Shown here: positions 1-10,553 of the stretch, piece by piece | Layout: each line of letters begins with the position of its first letter | Position numbering within the stretch: position 1 is the stretch's first letter | Source: Candidatus Melainabacteria bacterium | GTDB lineage: Bacteria; Cyanobacteriota; Vampirovibrionia; LMEP-6097 | Reading direction: 5' to 3' | Length of the DNA: 64,000 nt | NCBI GenBank assembly: GCA_005110385.1 | Contig: DUDT01000014.1 | Coordinates: forward strand, 287,328 to 351,327 | The notes under the pieces: model-generated | Database searches by the model: none | The model's input: only the letters and a program-made list of their open reading frames with translations | What the model was told of the DNA's origin: nothing | Program-made: the position numbers and the translations under genes

Positions 1-1
1 T

Positions 2-496
2 AAAACTGCTTCTTTATTTGAAGCTTGTACCTTTGCTTTAACAGAACTATTTCCTTTAACTGATACAGAGAAAAGAGCTATCGCTAATTATGGAAAGTTT
101 ATAGGTATGGCTTTTCAGATTATTGATGATATTTTAGATTTCACTTCAGATGAAGAAGCATTAGGGAAGCCTGCTGGTGCCGATATTCGTGAAGGACAGA
201 TTAATCTGCCTTTACTTTTTGCTTTTGAAAACCTTAAACAAAGTAATCCAGATAAATGTGCTTATGTAAAGGAACGCATTCAGCAAATACCAAATGAAAA
301 GGATAATCTGAAAATTCAGAAGACTATAAATGACTCTATTTGCATTATAGAGGAAACTGCTGGTATTGAGAGAAGCTATGAAAAAGCTATCGAGTATGTT
401 AAAGAAGCCGTTAAAGGTTTAAGCTTTTTACCAGAGTCTAAGTATAAAAATTCTTTAGTTGAACTTGCAGATTTTGTAATTAAGCGAAGTAATTAA
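2..496 (+). CDS. Polyprenyl (geranylgeranyl/farnesyl-type) diphosphate synthase, C-terminal part, 5' truncated by window
   Basis: In-frame upstream extension of ORF 107-496; AFQIIDDILDFTSDEEALGKPAGADIREGQINLPLLFA matches the second Asp-rich region of polyprenyl synthetases. Confidence 0.88.
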   Translation, partial: KTASLFEACTFALTELFPLTDTEKRAIANYGKFIGMAFQIIDDILDFTSDEEALGKPAGADIREGQINLPLLFAFENLKQSNPDKCAYVKERIQQIPNEKDNLKIQKTINDSICIIEETAGIERSYEKAIEYVKEAVKGLSFLPESKYKNSLVELADFVIKRSN

Positions 497-613
497 GAAA
501 GTGATAAAAAAAGAAGTTTTTTATAACGGATTGTCAGATGTTTTAAAAGTTTCAAAATTTTAGTAATTCTCTAAAGAATTACTTCAAGGTTAAGAAATTA
601 GTGTTTATTTCTC

Positions 614-2635
614 ATGGTATTAAGTGTTATACATATTATTATGTTGACTCAGAAATCTGTCTTAAAGAGTTTGTTCCAAGTATTAGCTATTTTTTGTTTT
701 TGTTCGGTATTTTTACTGAATCTACAGCCTTGTTCAGCAGATTTTATAAAAACATCTTGTATTAGTGGTAACTGTAATCTGTCTTTATCTGTAGAAGACA
801 AGGATACTATTAAAGATTATTCACGTGAAAACGAGACGATCAACTTGCAACTTGATGCAAGAGATGTGGACGTGGATGCTAATTTTTCTAAAACTTTTAA
901 ACTTATAGCGTATGAGCAGGTAAATGGTCTAAACAATGTTCTTTCTGTTACGAACGTACTATTCCCCAAGCAGAGATTTAAAGAAAAAACTTTAAAGACG
1001 GGCATTAAAGTTAGACCTTTTCAAGGCAATAAACAGGTTTATGTTGGTTTGCATAGCAGTGCTGGTCAGCTTTTGGCTACTTTTAGATTGAATATTACAG
1101 GCTCTGGATTTTTTATCGCTAAAAATAATTTAAATAAAAATGCTTCTATTAATTTTTCGTGTCCTGATGCGACTATTACTGACTGCAATATTCAGCGATT
1201 ATTCTTTAATAAAGTTTTCTTTGAAACGAACAGAGATCAAAAAGCTAAGGATACTTATGTCGTAAAAAACACGGATAATACTTATACAGTAGAGGTTCCT
1301 TTAGTTAGTTCTCTGGGGCGTAGGCAAATTAAGAATGTCGTAAAAAATGGTGCTTTAAATACAGGAGGTTCACCAGTTCCAAATTCTACTTTGAATAATT
1401 TTGTTGAAGTTCTAAATGTCGAAGTCGTTAACCTTTTAGAAAGTGGTGAAAGAGCCATTCTTGACATGGATGAAGCTAATAGTCAATTAGAGATCGGCTT
1501 TGATAGTAATTTCCCTGTTATAAGCTTAGATAATACTGGAAATATAGGTATTATAAATGACGACCCGCAAGCAAGATTAGATATAAAAACCACTACTGGA
1601 CTGGCTCCTTTAAATTTAGCTTCTCAAGCCTTAGCGAGTCCACTAGTAAACGGTTCTTTTGAATTTGATGGAACAGAATTATATTTCACCCTAAATGAAA
1701 TTAGATATTTCGTGGTTAGAGACCCTCTTACAGCTACTATTACTCCAGCTCTTCCTCCAGCTCCTCCAGCTTTCGTAGCGACTATTCCAGATACTGATAA
1801 ACTTGCTGGGCAGCCAGCATCTTTTTATACTAATGCGACTAACCTAAATAGCGGCCTTTTAGATGCAGCTCGATTACCTACTAACTTAGGTGCTTTCAGG
1901 CTCAGAAATGTCATTCCAAATCAATCATTATTTCTTCAGGGTGCTGATAATGTAATATTTAGATCTCAAGCTGATTCTAATATTACTTTGCCAAATAAAA
2001 ATGGTACTCTCCTTACTCTTGCTGAGATTAATTTAGGAGTTGGCACTGTGACTACGGCTAAAGTCGTTAATGGAACTATACTTCCAGAGGATATTACTAA
2101 TAATAGTATTACTGGCTTAGATGTTTTAGGGGTAGATGCTAGTAAATTTACTACAGGATTATTCTCGAATGCAGTATTACCTAATTATGAAATTTCTGAA
2201 GTTAATAATTTACTTACAGAACTGAATAATCGCATTTCTAAAACTGCTGATATAGTTAATAATTTGACTTCGACTAATACTGATAAGGCTTTAAGCGCTA
2301 ATCAGGGACGAGTAATGAAAGAGTTGATTAATAATTATGCTCTTAATTATAGCTCTGTAAATCAATCTTTAGGTTCTAATGATTTAAGTTTTGATGCTTT
2401 TCACAGCGTATTTTTCAAGACACTTACCTCTAACGCTAACTTTACTGCAAGTAATTTAAAACAGGGTCACAGAGTGATTTTGCTCATGAATGGTAACTTT
2501 ATCCCTAGCTTCCCTGCTACTTTTAAATTCATTCAAGGTGCTTATGATCCTTCTAAAAGTAATATTTTAGAATTCGAAGTGGCTTCTAATACGCCGGGCT
2601 CTGAGAGGGTTTTCGTAAAAGTCCTCTCAATCTAA
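614..2635 (+). CDS. Secreted/surface protein with tail-fibre-like C-terminal segments
   Basis: N-terminal hydrophobic signal; 'NTGNIGIINDDPQARLDIKTTTG..' and 'GTILPEDITNNSITGLDVLGVDASKFTTG' resemble phage-tail/adhesin modules. Confidence 0.6.
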   Translation: MVLSVIHIIMLTQKSVLKSLFQVLAIFCFCSVFLLNLQPCSADFIKTSCISGNCNLSLSVEDKDTIKDYSRENETINLQLDARDVDVDANFSKTFKLIAYEQVNGLNNVLSVTNVLFPKQRFKEKTLKTGIKVRPFQGNKQVYVGLHSSAGQLLATFRLNITGSGFFIAKNNLNKNASINFSCPDATITDCNIQRLFFNKVFFETNRDQKAKDTYVVKNTDNTYTVEVPLVSSLGRRQIKNVVKNGALNTGGSPVPNSTLNNFVEVLNVEVVNLLESGERAILDMDEANSQLEIGFDSNFPVISLDNTGNIGIINDDPQARLDIKTTTGLAPLNLASQALASPLVNGSFEFDGTELYFTLNEIRYFVVRDPLTATITPALPPAPPAFVATIPDTDKLAGQPASFYTNATNLNSGLLDAARLPTNLGAFRLRNVIPNQSLFLQGADNVIFRSQADSNITLPNKNGTLLTLAEINLGVGTVTTAKVVNGTILPEDITNNSITGLDVLGVDASKFTTGLFSNAVLPNYEISEVNNLLTELNNRISKTADIVNNLTSTNTDKALSANQGRVMKELINNYALNYSSVNQSLGSNDLSFDAFHSVFFKTLTSNANFTASNLKQGHRVILLMNGNFIPSFPATFKFIQGAYDPSKSNILEFEVASNTPGSERVFVKVLSI

Positions 2636-2636
2636 A

Positions 2637-2681
2637 GAGACCGCTGCCGAGCTCCATTTTCTGCATTTTCGTCCGCCTCTC
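2637..2681 (-). repeat. NAEI element, partial, degenerate; abuts pgl-like stop
   Basis: GAGACCGCTGCCGAGCTCCATTTTCTGCATTTTCGTCCGCC. Confidence 0.7.
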
Positions 2682-3445
2682 TAAAGCATGATGCCAAGCT
2701 TCTTCAAGCCTTGAGCAAAGAGATGATCACAAAATATATGCAAATTTTCTAAATGATTACTTAGTAGATAGCCTAATCCAGTATCGGGATTCTCCATCGC
2801 AGCTTTAAAAGCTTCAGTTTTTTCTTCACCGATGATGGTTATTACTATTTTGATCAGACTAGGGGTCTTAAATACGTCAGTGCCAATAGTGACAGCTTGT
2901 TTAACTCCTAGCTTGCTTGAGCTTAATTCAGCGAGTTCTACTGTGCTAATTTCTCTATTAATATAGTCTTCTCCGATAAAGGCGATATGTGCAGTGCTGG
3001 GATCTGCTCCTAGCCCAAGATATATCACTCGGGCTCCACCGCGTTGATGAATAAATCTTTCGAAATCTTCTGGATGATCAGTGTTTATCGAATAAAATCT
3101 CTCGCCTAATTTATCTATTAGATTCGGCAAGCTGTTTTTCAAGATCTCTGAAAATAGTGTGGTTTTTTTTATAAGACTAGGATTTTTTTCTTCTTCCTCT
3201 AACTCTGAAGTTTCTAAGATTATTTCATCTAAGTGTGAAACAAAGAGCTTAGGGTGAATTAAATCATCTTTAGCATAGAGTTCTTCGTTAAGCTTACTGT
3301 AAATAACTTCTTCATAAGTCGCTCCTACTGGCAGAAGCAGAAGCCCGGGTTGAGCGATATCTGCAAGTAGCTCAGTTACCAGATGATCTTCTAACTCTTT
3401 ACGAGTTGAAAAATTAGTAATTCTTTTTAAAATTTCCTCAGACAA
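2681..3445 (-). CDS. 6-phosphogluconolactonase / glucosamine-6-phosphate isomerase family protein
   Basis: 'GGARVIYLGLGADPSTAHIAFIGED' typical of the pgl/NagB superfamily. Confidence 0.7.
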   Translation of the reverse strand: MSEEILKRITNFSTRKELEDHLVTELLADIAQPGLLLLPVGATYEEVIYSKLNEELYAKDDLIHPKLFVSHLDEIILETSELEEEEKNPSLIKKTTLFSEILKNSLPNLIDKLGERFYSINTDHPEDFERFIHQRGGARVIYLGLGADPSTAHIAFIGEDYINREISTVELAELSSSKLGVKQAVTIGTDVFKTPSLIKIVITIIGEEKTEAFKAAMENPDTGLGYLLSNHLENLHIFCDHLFAQGLKKLGIML

Positions 3446-3450
3446 AAGTC

Positions 3451-5040
3451 CTAGATTCCTTTTAAACGAACATATTTAGCTGTATTAATGCCTTGTATCT
3501 CACTGACTGCTTTTAGGATATCGTTAGAGATCTCAGAATCTACATTTATAACCATAACCGCAGATGCCGTGTCATCTTTACGACCAAGATTTAAAGAGCT
3601 GATGTTAATATTCGCATCCCAGAGTATTTTTGATATTTGAGCGACTTTTCCTGGTTCATCTTTATGAAAGGTAACTATAGAGTGGGAGTCTGGTTTAATA
3701 TTTACAGGAAATGAATCTATCTCAATAATAGTGGGTATATTTCCTTGAAGAACTGTTCCAGCTATGGCTTTCAAGCCAGTCTCGGTATGTAAACTAATGC
3801 GAAGTTTATCGATGTAAGCCCCAGAGTCATCTGATTTCATCTCTGAAACCTTTATACCACGCTCTTTTGCGACCATAGGTGCATTAACGAAGCTTACCCC
3901 GTCAACATTCTGCGAAAGAATACCTTTTAAAATCGCAAGCTTAAGCCCTTCGATATTTTTATCAGCAAGCTGCCCTAATGCTTCTATGTCTATCTGTTTA
4001 ATACAGCCAGAAGATAATTGAGCTATAACTGCTCCCATATGCTCAGCTAAAGGTAAATAGTGCTTAATCGCTTTTAAAAGCTCAGGCTTGAGACCAGGTA
4101 AATTCACCGCAGATCTAGCTACGCCACCAGAAAGTACGTCTCTGATTTGCTCTGCCACATCTAAGGCTACATTTATCTGTGCTTCTTTAGTACTAGCACC
4201 AAGATGCGGAGTAAGTACTACTTTATCACCACAGTCCTGTAGCGGAGATTCTTTTAAGGGTTCTTCGACGAATACATCAATCGCAGCACCACCGACTTTA
4301 CCAGAGTGAATAGCTGCTGCTAAATCAGCTTCATTAATTAAGCCACCGCGCGCGCAGTTAACAATAAAGACACCATCTTTCATGGTTTCTATAGTTTGGC
4401 TATTAATCATATTCTGTGTTTCAGGAGTTTTAGGAACATGAAGGGTTATTACATCTGCATGTTTATAAATATCGTTTAGTTCCATTTTAGTGAAACCTAG
4501 ATCCTCAGCTTTTTCTTTAGAAACAAAGGGGTCATAGCCTAGGACCTTCATCCCAAGTGCTAAAGCGACTTTTCCAACGCGCTGCCCGATTTTACCGAGT
4601 CCGATAATCCCAAGAGTACGAGAGTTAAGTTCATTCCCGACGAATTTAGATCTCTCCCATTTTTTCTGTTTAACAGAAGCATCAGCTGGAGCGATTTTGC
4701 GCATTAGTGCCATTAATAAAGCGATGGTATGTTCTGCTGCTGATACGGTATTACCTTCAGGGGAATTAACTACAATAACGCCTTTTTCAGTCGCAGAAGG
4801 AATATCTATATTATCTACTCCGACACCAGCTCTGCCGATTATTTTTAAATTCACAGCATGCTCTAAAATTTCTTTAGTAACTCTAGTCTCGGACCTGATT
4901 AGCAGAGCATCGTAATTTTTGATGCAGGATTTTAATTCTTCGTGAGTAGTACCAGGTTTGTAATCTAGCTCACAGCTGGATTTTAAAATATCTAAACCTG
5001 AGCTATCAAGTTTATCTGTAACTAAAACTTTAAGAGTCAT
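3451..5040 (-). CDS. serA: D-3-phosphoglycerate dehydrogenase
   Basis: NAD-binding GIIGLGKIGQRVGKVALALGMKVLGYDPF; C-terminal ACT-like domain; 529 aa. Confidence 0.96.
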   Translation of the reverse strand: MTLKVLVTDKLDSSGLDILKSSCELDYKPGTTHEELKSCIKNYDALLIRSETRVTKEILEHAVNLKIIGRAGVGVDNIDIPSATEKGVIVVNSPEGNTVSAAEHTIALLMALMRKIAPADASVKQKKWERSKFVGNELNSRTLGIIGLGKIGQRVGKVALALGMKVLGYDPFVSKEKAEDLGFTKMELNDIYKHADVITLHVPKTPETQNMINSQTIETMKDGVFIVNCARGGLINEADLAAAIHSGKVGGAAIDVFVEEPLKESPLQDCGDKVVLTPHLGASTKEAQINVALDVAEQIRDVLSGGVARSAVNLPGLKPELLKAIKHYLPLAEHMGAVIAQLSSGCIKQIDIEALGQLADKNIEGLKLAILKGILSQNVDGVSFVNAPMVAKERGIKVSEMKSDDSGAYIDKLRISLHTETGLKAIAGTVLQGNIPTIIEIDSFPVNIKPDSHSIVTFHKDEPGKVAQISKILWDANINISSLNLGRKDDTASAVMVINVDSEISNDILKAVSEIQGINTAKYVRLKGI

Positions 5041-5060
5041 TTCTAGGCTAAAATTTTAGC

Positions 5061-6077
5061 ATGCCCCAGCTTATTAAAATTGGCTCTAGGGATAGCCAGC
5101 TTGCACTATTGCAGAGCCAAATGGTTAAAACTAGGCTAGAGGAAATCTATCCAAACCTTCACTGTGAGATTATAAAAATTAAAACTCAAGGAGATAAGAT
5201 TCTTGATGTAGCTCTCTCTAAGATTGGTGATAAAGGACTTTTCGTTAAAGAATTAGAACATGAATTACTTGAAGCGACTGTGGACATAGCTGTTCACAGC
5301 ATGAAGGATATGCCAACTAAGCTCCCAGACGGACTTAAAATTAGTTCAATTTTAGAGAGAGAGGATGTACGAGATGTTATATGTTTAAGTCAAAATTATC
5401 CCGAATATACGTCCGCAAATGCAGAAATTGAAGATTACGAGCAGTCCCAAGAAAGTTTAAATAATGATAATGATTTAACTTCACAGCTTATTGCGAAATT
5501 GAATGTCGTTGCGACTTCAAGTCTAAGGCGTATTGCCCTGCTTAAAAGTTATTATCCTAAATTGAATTTTATTGATATCCGTGGAAATTTGAATACGCGG
5601 TTTCGTAAATTAGACGACTCGAGTAATGCTATGGATGCGATAGTCTTAGCAGCAGCTGGTATTAAGCGCCTTATGACAGTAGATGAAAGCTTTTCGGGTC
5701 GAATATCAGCATTCTTAAACCCAAAAGAGATTATGCCCGCAGTAGCTCAAGGAGCTTTAGCCATAGAATTTCTTGAATCCCGCACGGATATAGAAAAGCT
5801 GATAGAACCTTTGGTATATCATAAACAGGAAATGATTTTACAGATAGAGAGAAATTTTTTAAACGAATTAGAGGGAGGCTGTCAGGTACCCATAGGAATA
5901 TATTCAGAGCTAGAAAATAAAAAAACCTGCTTTCATTTTTCAGTTTCATCATTAGACGGAACTAAAACCATAAAAGACAGGCTTTCTATATTCGATTCTG
6001 AACTGACCCCTCAGTTAGGCAGATTGTTTGCTCAAAGACTCATTAAATCAGGTGCTGCAGCATTACTCAGAGGCTAA
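5061..6077 (+). CDS. hemC: Hydroxymethylbilane synthase (porphobilinogen deaminase) with an internal repeat-encoded insertion
   Basis: IGSRDSQLALLQSQMV, DIAVHSMKDMPT, TSSLRR, FLNELEGGCQVPIG. Confidence 0.96.
   Translation: MPQLIKIGSRDSQLALLQSQMVKTRLEEIYPNLHCEIIKIKTQGDKILDVALSKIGDKGLFVKELEHELLEATVDIAVHSMKDMPTKLPDGLKISSILEREDVRDVICLSQNYPEYTSANAEIEDYEQSQESLNNDNDLTSQLIAKLNVVATSSLRRIALLKSYYPKLNFIDIRGNLNTRFRKLDDSSNAMDAIVLAAAGIKRLMTVDESFSGRISAFLNPKEIMPAVAQGALAIEFLESRTDIEKLIEPLVYHKQEMILQIERNFLNELEGGCQVPIGIYSELENKKTCFHFSVSSLDGTKTIKDRLSIFDSELTPQLGRLFAQRLIKSGAAALLRG
5414..5448 (+). repeat. NAEI element, right half, in-frame in hemC
   Basis: AATGCAGAAATTGAAGATTACGAGCAGTCCC = NAEIEDYEQS. Confidence 0.85.
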
Positions 6078-6109
6078 CTAAATCCCCTTGTTTTACTGAA
6101 AACATCTAA

Positions 6110-6751
6110 TTAGACTTTACCGAGCAATCTATCATTTTGCATTTGCTTCAAATCTTCGGTAATAAAACCGAGTCTATTGATTCCCTTAAGTGCCATGAAT
6201 GGATTACTTGCGTTAGTTAAATCATCTATCACTAGAGAATTTACTCCAGTCAAGTCATCACCCTTCGCATGGCTTACTCCGACAGCTCTTTCATCTTCGC
6301 CAAAATCAAAGCTCTTATCAATAGTATTATCAAAGAAACCTTCAGCTGCGGCAAAGCCACTTAAATCACCAAAAGATGCTTCAAATGAATCAGCGACATC
6401 TAAATCATCATCAATATCTAGATCATCTGCTATTTCATGTGCATTATTTAGCATTTGTTGCTGAATGCTATGCTTTCTTAAAATTACACTTGGGCTTTCA
6501 GCTTTAATTGAAGCAGTATCTTCAACTAACTCACCTTTAGCCTCTGTAAATAATTTTACAGAATACTCATGCTTAACCTTGTTTTGCTTAATTTGATCAG
6601 CTACAGGAATTTCCTTAAACAGCTCAACTACGCCAGTTTCAGTTTTTAACACTGAGTTAGATGCGATGAAGCTAGCTATAACAGAATCTATCCCATCATC
6701 TACCTTAACGCCTAAGCCAACAGCGCCATATAGCTTGTTGTCTATATCCAT
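6110..6751 (-). CDS. Hypothetical acidic protein
   Basis: 213 aa ORF. Confidence 0.6.
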   Translation of the reverse strand: MDIDNKLYGAVGLGVKVDDGIDSVIASFIASNSVLKTETGVVELFKEIPVADQIKQNKVKHEYSVKLFTEAKGELVEDTASIKAESPSVILRKHSIQQQMLNNAHEIADDLDIDDDLDVADSFEASFGDLSGFAAAEGFFDNTIDKSFDFGEDERAVGVSHAKGDDLTGVNSLVIDDLTNASNPFMALKGINRLGFITEDLKQMQNDRLLGKV

Positions 6752-6862
6752 AAATCAATCTCCTTAACACGCCCAGTCATAAGAACTCAAAATATTAACG
6801 ACTTATGTCGTAGTATTTAAAAGCTATTACAACTGTTAGCAAAGTATCAGAATTAGTTTAAG

Positions 6863-7351
6863 ATGAGGTTAAGCATGGTGATAGAGATCAGTCATTTAAG
6901 TGAGTTTAAAGTAAGGGATTATGAATGTGATCTTCAGGGGATAGTAAATAATGCTAATTATTTTCATTATTTAGAACAATCTCGTCATGAATTTTTACAG
7001 AGTCATGGCATTGACTTTAAATTAGCCCATGATATGGGCTTAGATCTAGTGGTCGCAAGGGCTGAAGTAGATTTCATTAAGCCACTTTTACCTAGTGATA
7101 AATTTACCATTCACTTAGAGTTCTCTAGGGAAGGGCGTTTAAGATACATTTTTGCCCAGAAGATATTTAGGTTTAAGGACTTAGAGATTCTTGAAAAGTT
7201 AAAAATGAGAGATTTTTCTCAAGCAGAATTAATACTTTCTGCGAAAATAACCTGTGCTTGCATAGATAGAAATAGGTCTAAGCCTTGTAAATTTGAGTGG
7301 CTTGAAAAAATTCTTGATGGCATTGTTGCAAATGAGTATACAGGGAACTAA
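6863..7351 (+). CDS. Acyl-CoA thioesterase, YbgC/4HBT hot-dog family
   Basis: 'VRDYECDLQGIVNNANYFHYLEQSRHEFL' hot-dog signature. Confidence 0.85.
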   Translation: MRLSMVIEISHLSEFKVRDYECDLQGIVNNANYFHYLEQSRHEFLQSHGIDFKLAHDMGLDLVVARAEVDFIKPLLPSDKFTIHLEFSREGRLRYIFAQKIFRFKDLEILEKLKMRDFSQAELILSAKITCACIDRNRSKPCKFEWLEKILDGIVANEYTGN

Positions 7352-8253
7352 CTTGGGTTATTAGGAATTTCAGTATCGTTAATCTGTTGTAAACGACGAT
7401 TTATTTTAGAAGAATATCTGTGCCCAACCGGTCCGACACTGTTATAAGCAGATTCACCTACCATCTGCACGTAACGTGCAGCAGCCATGGCTTGATATGG
7501 ATAGGTCGCATCGCCACCTTTAATTAACTCCCAGTTAAAGCCCATTGATTTAGCAGTAGATTCTTTAAATTGACCTATGCCCCTTTCCCCAGCTTGCCCA
7601 ATCGTCTTAGGATCAAAGCGAGACTCAGTATAAAGCTGCACTAAAAAGCGTTTCGGATTTATATTATACTGTATAGCTGTCGCCCAAAGAGCTTCAAGTG
7701 TTTCATAGGTAGTGTACCCAGGTGCACTACCCACTCTAATTCCATTTTCTTTCGCATTTATGAAATAATACTGTGCTTTATCTAGCCAGATTTTATCCTG
7801 CAAGGATAAATTAGGCTTGCGAATATTCTGCTCCATGAAATCAACTTCAGTACCAACTATATTTACGACATAAGCATTTTTTTCTTGAGCGATTTCATCC
7901 TTTTCTTGTTCTTTTTGGGCTTTTTCTAAGGCTTTCTGCTCTTTGAGTAAGCGTTCCTTCTCTTTCTTTTCCTCTCGAAGTTCTCTCCAAGATTTAGGAG
8001 CCTCTTCTTTTTTGCCGTATTTCGATAGAGTGCTCTCGGGCTTTAATGGATCAGAATCTATTATTAAAACAGGGGTTTCAGTTTTAGAATTTTTATTTTT
8101 TTCTACACTAAAGCGAACTTTTTTATTCGTTTTGTTTTGTGCTTCAGTTTCATCAGGGTTGTAATAGTGTATGCCACCTATACTTTTTTCTGAATTGTAA
8201 ATAATTCCATGAGACTTTGCAGTATTACTATCAGCTGGCGCGTTATAAACCAT
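7348..8253 (-). CDS. Lytic transglycosylase SLT-domain protein with long N-terminal extension
   Basis: 'RFLVQLYTESRFDPKTIGQAGERGIGQFKESTAKSMG' SLT catalytic region; no obvious Sec signal. Confidence 0.75.
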   Translation of the reverse strand: MVYNAPADSNTAKSHGIIYNSEKSIGGIHYYNPDETEAQNKTNKKVRFSVEKNKNSKTETPVLIIDSDPLKPESTLSKYGKKEEAPKSWRELREEKKEKERLLKEQKALEKAQKEQEKDEIAQEKNAYVVNIVGTEVDFMEQNIRKPNLSLQDKIWLDKAQYYFINAKENGIRVGSAPGYTTYETLEALWATAIQYNINPKRFLVQLYTESRFDPKTIGQAGERGIGQFKESTAKSMGFNWELIKGGDATYPYQAMAAARYVQMVGESAYNSVGPVGHRYSSKINRRLQQINDTEIPNNPS

Positions 8254-9397
8254 ATTCTTTGAGTAGTTCCTTTGCTATAACGATGCGCTGTATCTCTGAA
8301 GTTCCTTCATAGATTTCAGTGATTTTAGCATCACGCATGTAGCGTTCAACATTATATTCTGTAGTATAACCGTAACCACCATGAATTTGAACAGCCTCGA
8401 CTGTATGCTTCATTGCCGTCTCTGAAGCAAAAAGTTTTGCACTTGCTGATTCACGAGTGAATTTCTCACCTCTATCATGCTTGGAAATCGCTTGATAAGT
8501 GAGCAGGCGAGCTGCTTCTATATCTACCATCATGTCTGCGAGCTTAAATTGTATAGCCTGAAATTCGGAAATTTTCTGCCCGAAAGCTTCACGCTGCTGA
8601 GCATATTTAATAGAATCTTCGAAAGCTGCTTTAGCTATACCGATAGCCTGTGAAGCCATGCCGATTCTGCCTACATCTAAAGTCATCATCGCTATTTTAA
8701 AACCATCACCGATTTTCCCTAAAATCTGTGACTTCGGAACCTTACAGTTATCAAAGTGAATCTGCGTCGTAGAGCTAGCCCTAATACCTAATTTATCTTC
8801 AGGCTTACCAAAGCTCATACCTTCAGCACCTTTCTCGACAATAAAGGCTGTTACACCCTTATGCTTTAATTCATAATTAGTCTGAGCTAAAACAAGGTAA
8901 GTATCAGCTACAGCACCATTAGTTATCCAAGCTTTAGAGCCGTTTAGAACATAAAAATCGCCTTCTTCTATAGCATGAGTATGCATACCTGCGGCATCAG
9001 AGCCATTCCCCGGCTCAGACAGAGCAAAAGCCCCTAATTTTACACCAGTTGCTAAAGGTCTTAAAAATTTCTCTTTTTGTTCATTATTGCCGAAATGCTC
9101 TATAGGAACAGTACAGAGTGATAAATGTGCAGAGAAGATAGTTCCAGTGCTAGCACAGATCTTAGATATCTCCTCAACGGCTATAGAATAACAGGTATAG
9201 TCCATGCCAGCCCCGCCCCATTCTTCAGGTATAGTGAGCCCCATAACACCGCAGTCTCTAAGGATTTCGACGTTTTCATGAGGGAAACGATGAGTTTTAT
9301 CTATTTCTTTTGCACGTTCTGAAAATTCTTTTCTCGCAATGTCGCTAATCATTTTGCGAAACATTTCTTGGTCGTCTGTGAGCTTTATTTCTACCAT
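8243..9397 (-). CDS. Acyl-CoA dehydrogenase
   Basis: [63 protein letters not shown]. Confidence 0.95.
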   Translation of the reverse strand: MVEIKLTDDQEMFRKMISDIARKEFSERAKEIDKTHRFPHENVEILRDCGVMGLTIPEEWGGAGMDYTCYSIAVEEISKICASTGTIFSAHLSLCTVPIEHFGNNEQKEKFLRPLATGVKLGAFALSEPGNGSDAAGMHTHAIEEGDFYVLNGSKAWITNGAVADTYLVLAQTNYELKHKGVTAFIVEKGAEGMSFGKPEDKLGIRASSTTQIHFDNCKVPKSQILGKIGDGFKIAMMTLDVGRIGMASQAIGIAKAAFEDSIKYAQQREAFGQKISEFQAIQFKLADMMVDIEAARLLTYQAISKHDRGEKFTRESASAKLFASETAMKHTVEAVQIHGGYGYTTEYNVERYMRDAKITEIYEGTSEIQRIVIAKELLKEYGL

Positions 9398-9485
9398 GAT
9401 GGCATTATACCCGAACTATCTGCTATTATTTTTTAAGCTTAAAAGGCAGAGATACACTTTTTAAAGTGATTTTTTGACTTTTTTT

Positions 9486-9581
<96 letters not shown>

Positions 9582-9701
9582 TATTTTCTGAAATATAATA
9601 TAGCGGGATTCGAACCCGAGGGTTAATTCTTTTTATTTGAATCTCTGGCGAGATTCAATATCTCCCTCTCTTTTGCAGGGTGGTGAAGGGAGAATCCATT
9701 G

Positions 9702-9735
9702 GTAAAAAAACGATACTCTGAAATCGTTTTTTTAC
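9702..9735. terminator. Perfect 13-bp inverted repeat (GTAAAAAAACGAT...ATCGTTTTTTTAC)
   Basis: Direct reading of complementary arms downstream of the tRNA. Confidence 0.5.
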
Positions 9736-10143
9736 GTTCCTCCGGGGTGGGTGCGTGTGCTTATGGTGCTTTTAGTGAGAGCTTCCCCTAAGCCCTCCCT
9801 CTTTCTTTTTTTGGTTTTGCTTAGAAGCACTGAGCAAGTAAGTCTTGTTTGGTGTAGTGCGGGTTGTTAGTCATGATTTAGAATGAGTGAGATTGTAGTC
9901 ATTGTTCATTGAAACTATTTCTAGATTTGCTTAGATGACTCACGGAGTATTTGGTATAGTTGGGTAAGCTCTAAAGCCCTCTTTCTTACTTTATCCAAAG
10001 GTACTAATTCTCTCTGAAATCAACTTTGGTAACAAACTATCTCGAAGACTCCTTAATATCTTAAAAGTGGACTGAAAAATTAAACCAATAATTGGGAAAA
10101 TAGAAGGAAATTTTTTAACTACCATTAATATTTTTATCACAGG

Positions 10144-10195
10144 TTAAACAGCACATAGTATTTTTTCGTAGGAAAAAATACTATGTGCTGTTTAA
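10144..10195. repeat. Perfect 24-bp-arm hairpin with 4-nt loop
   Basis: TTAAACAGCACATAGTATTTTTTC-GTAG-GAAAAAATACTATGTGCTGTTTAA. Confidence 0.95.
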
Positions 10196-10553
10196 TGCTC
10201 CAAGCATAGACTACTAGAGGCATTTCGCAACCAAGGCTTGAGTGAAGCCATGTCAATATATTTAGCAATGCCTTCTTTTGGCAATAATCTAAATATACAA
10301 TCTATCAATTGTTACATAATTCTGACAAATACCATAAGCCGATGGAGATAGTAAAAAATCAGCAGGCAAAAAGACAATCTATCACTGGCTAAACGCTCAA
10401 AAAGTATTTGTCTCTAGAAAATTTGGATAATTTATTCAAAAAATGCGGGATTACTGGAGGCTAATTAGTACTTACTTATGTATGTTAAAATTGCCCTTGT
10501 GAAAAGAGTTTTTGTTAGCTTTGCCACCTGAAAATCTGAAAGAAGGTGAATCT

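Noticed and set aside
817-1005. Antisense ORFs such as 817-1005(-), 4088-4309(+), 12238-12438(+), 27143-27502(-), 28530-28847(-)
   Set aside because: Overlap well-supported genes on the opposite strand; no independent coding evidence
10201-10510. Degraded coding remnant (KKYLSLENLDNLFKKCGITGG) resembling a lyase tail
   Set aside because: Too short and frame-broken to assign
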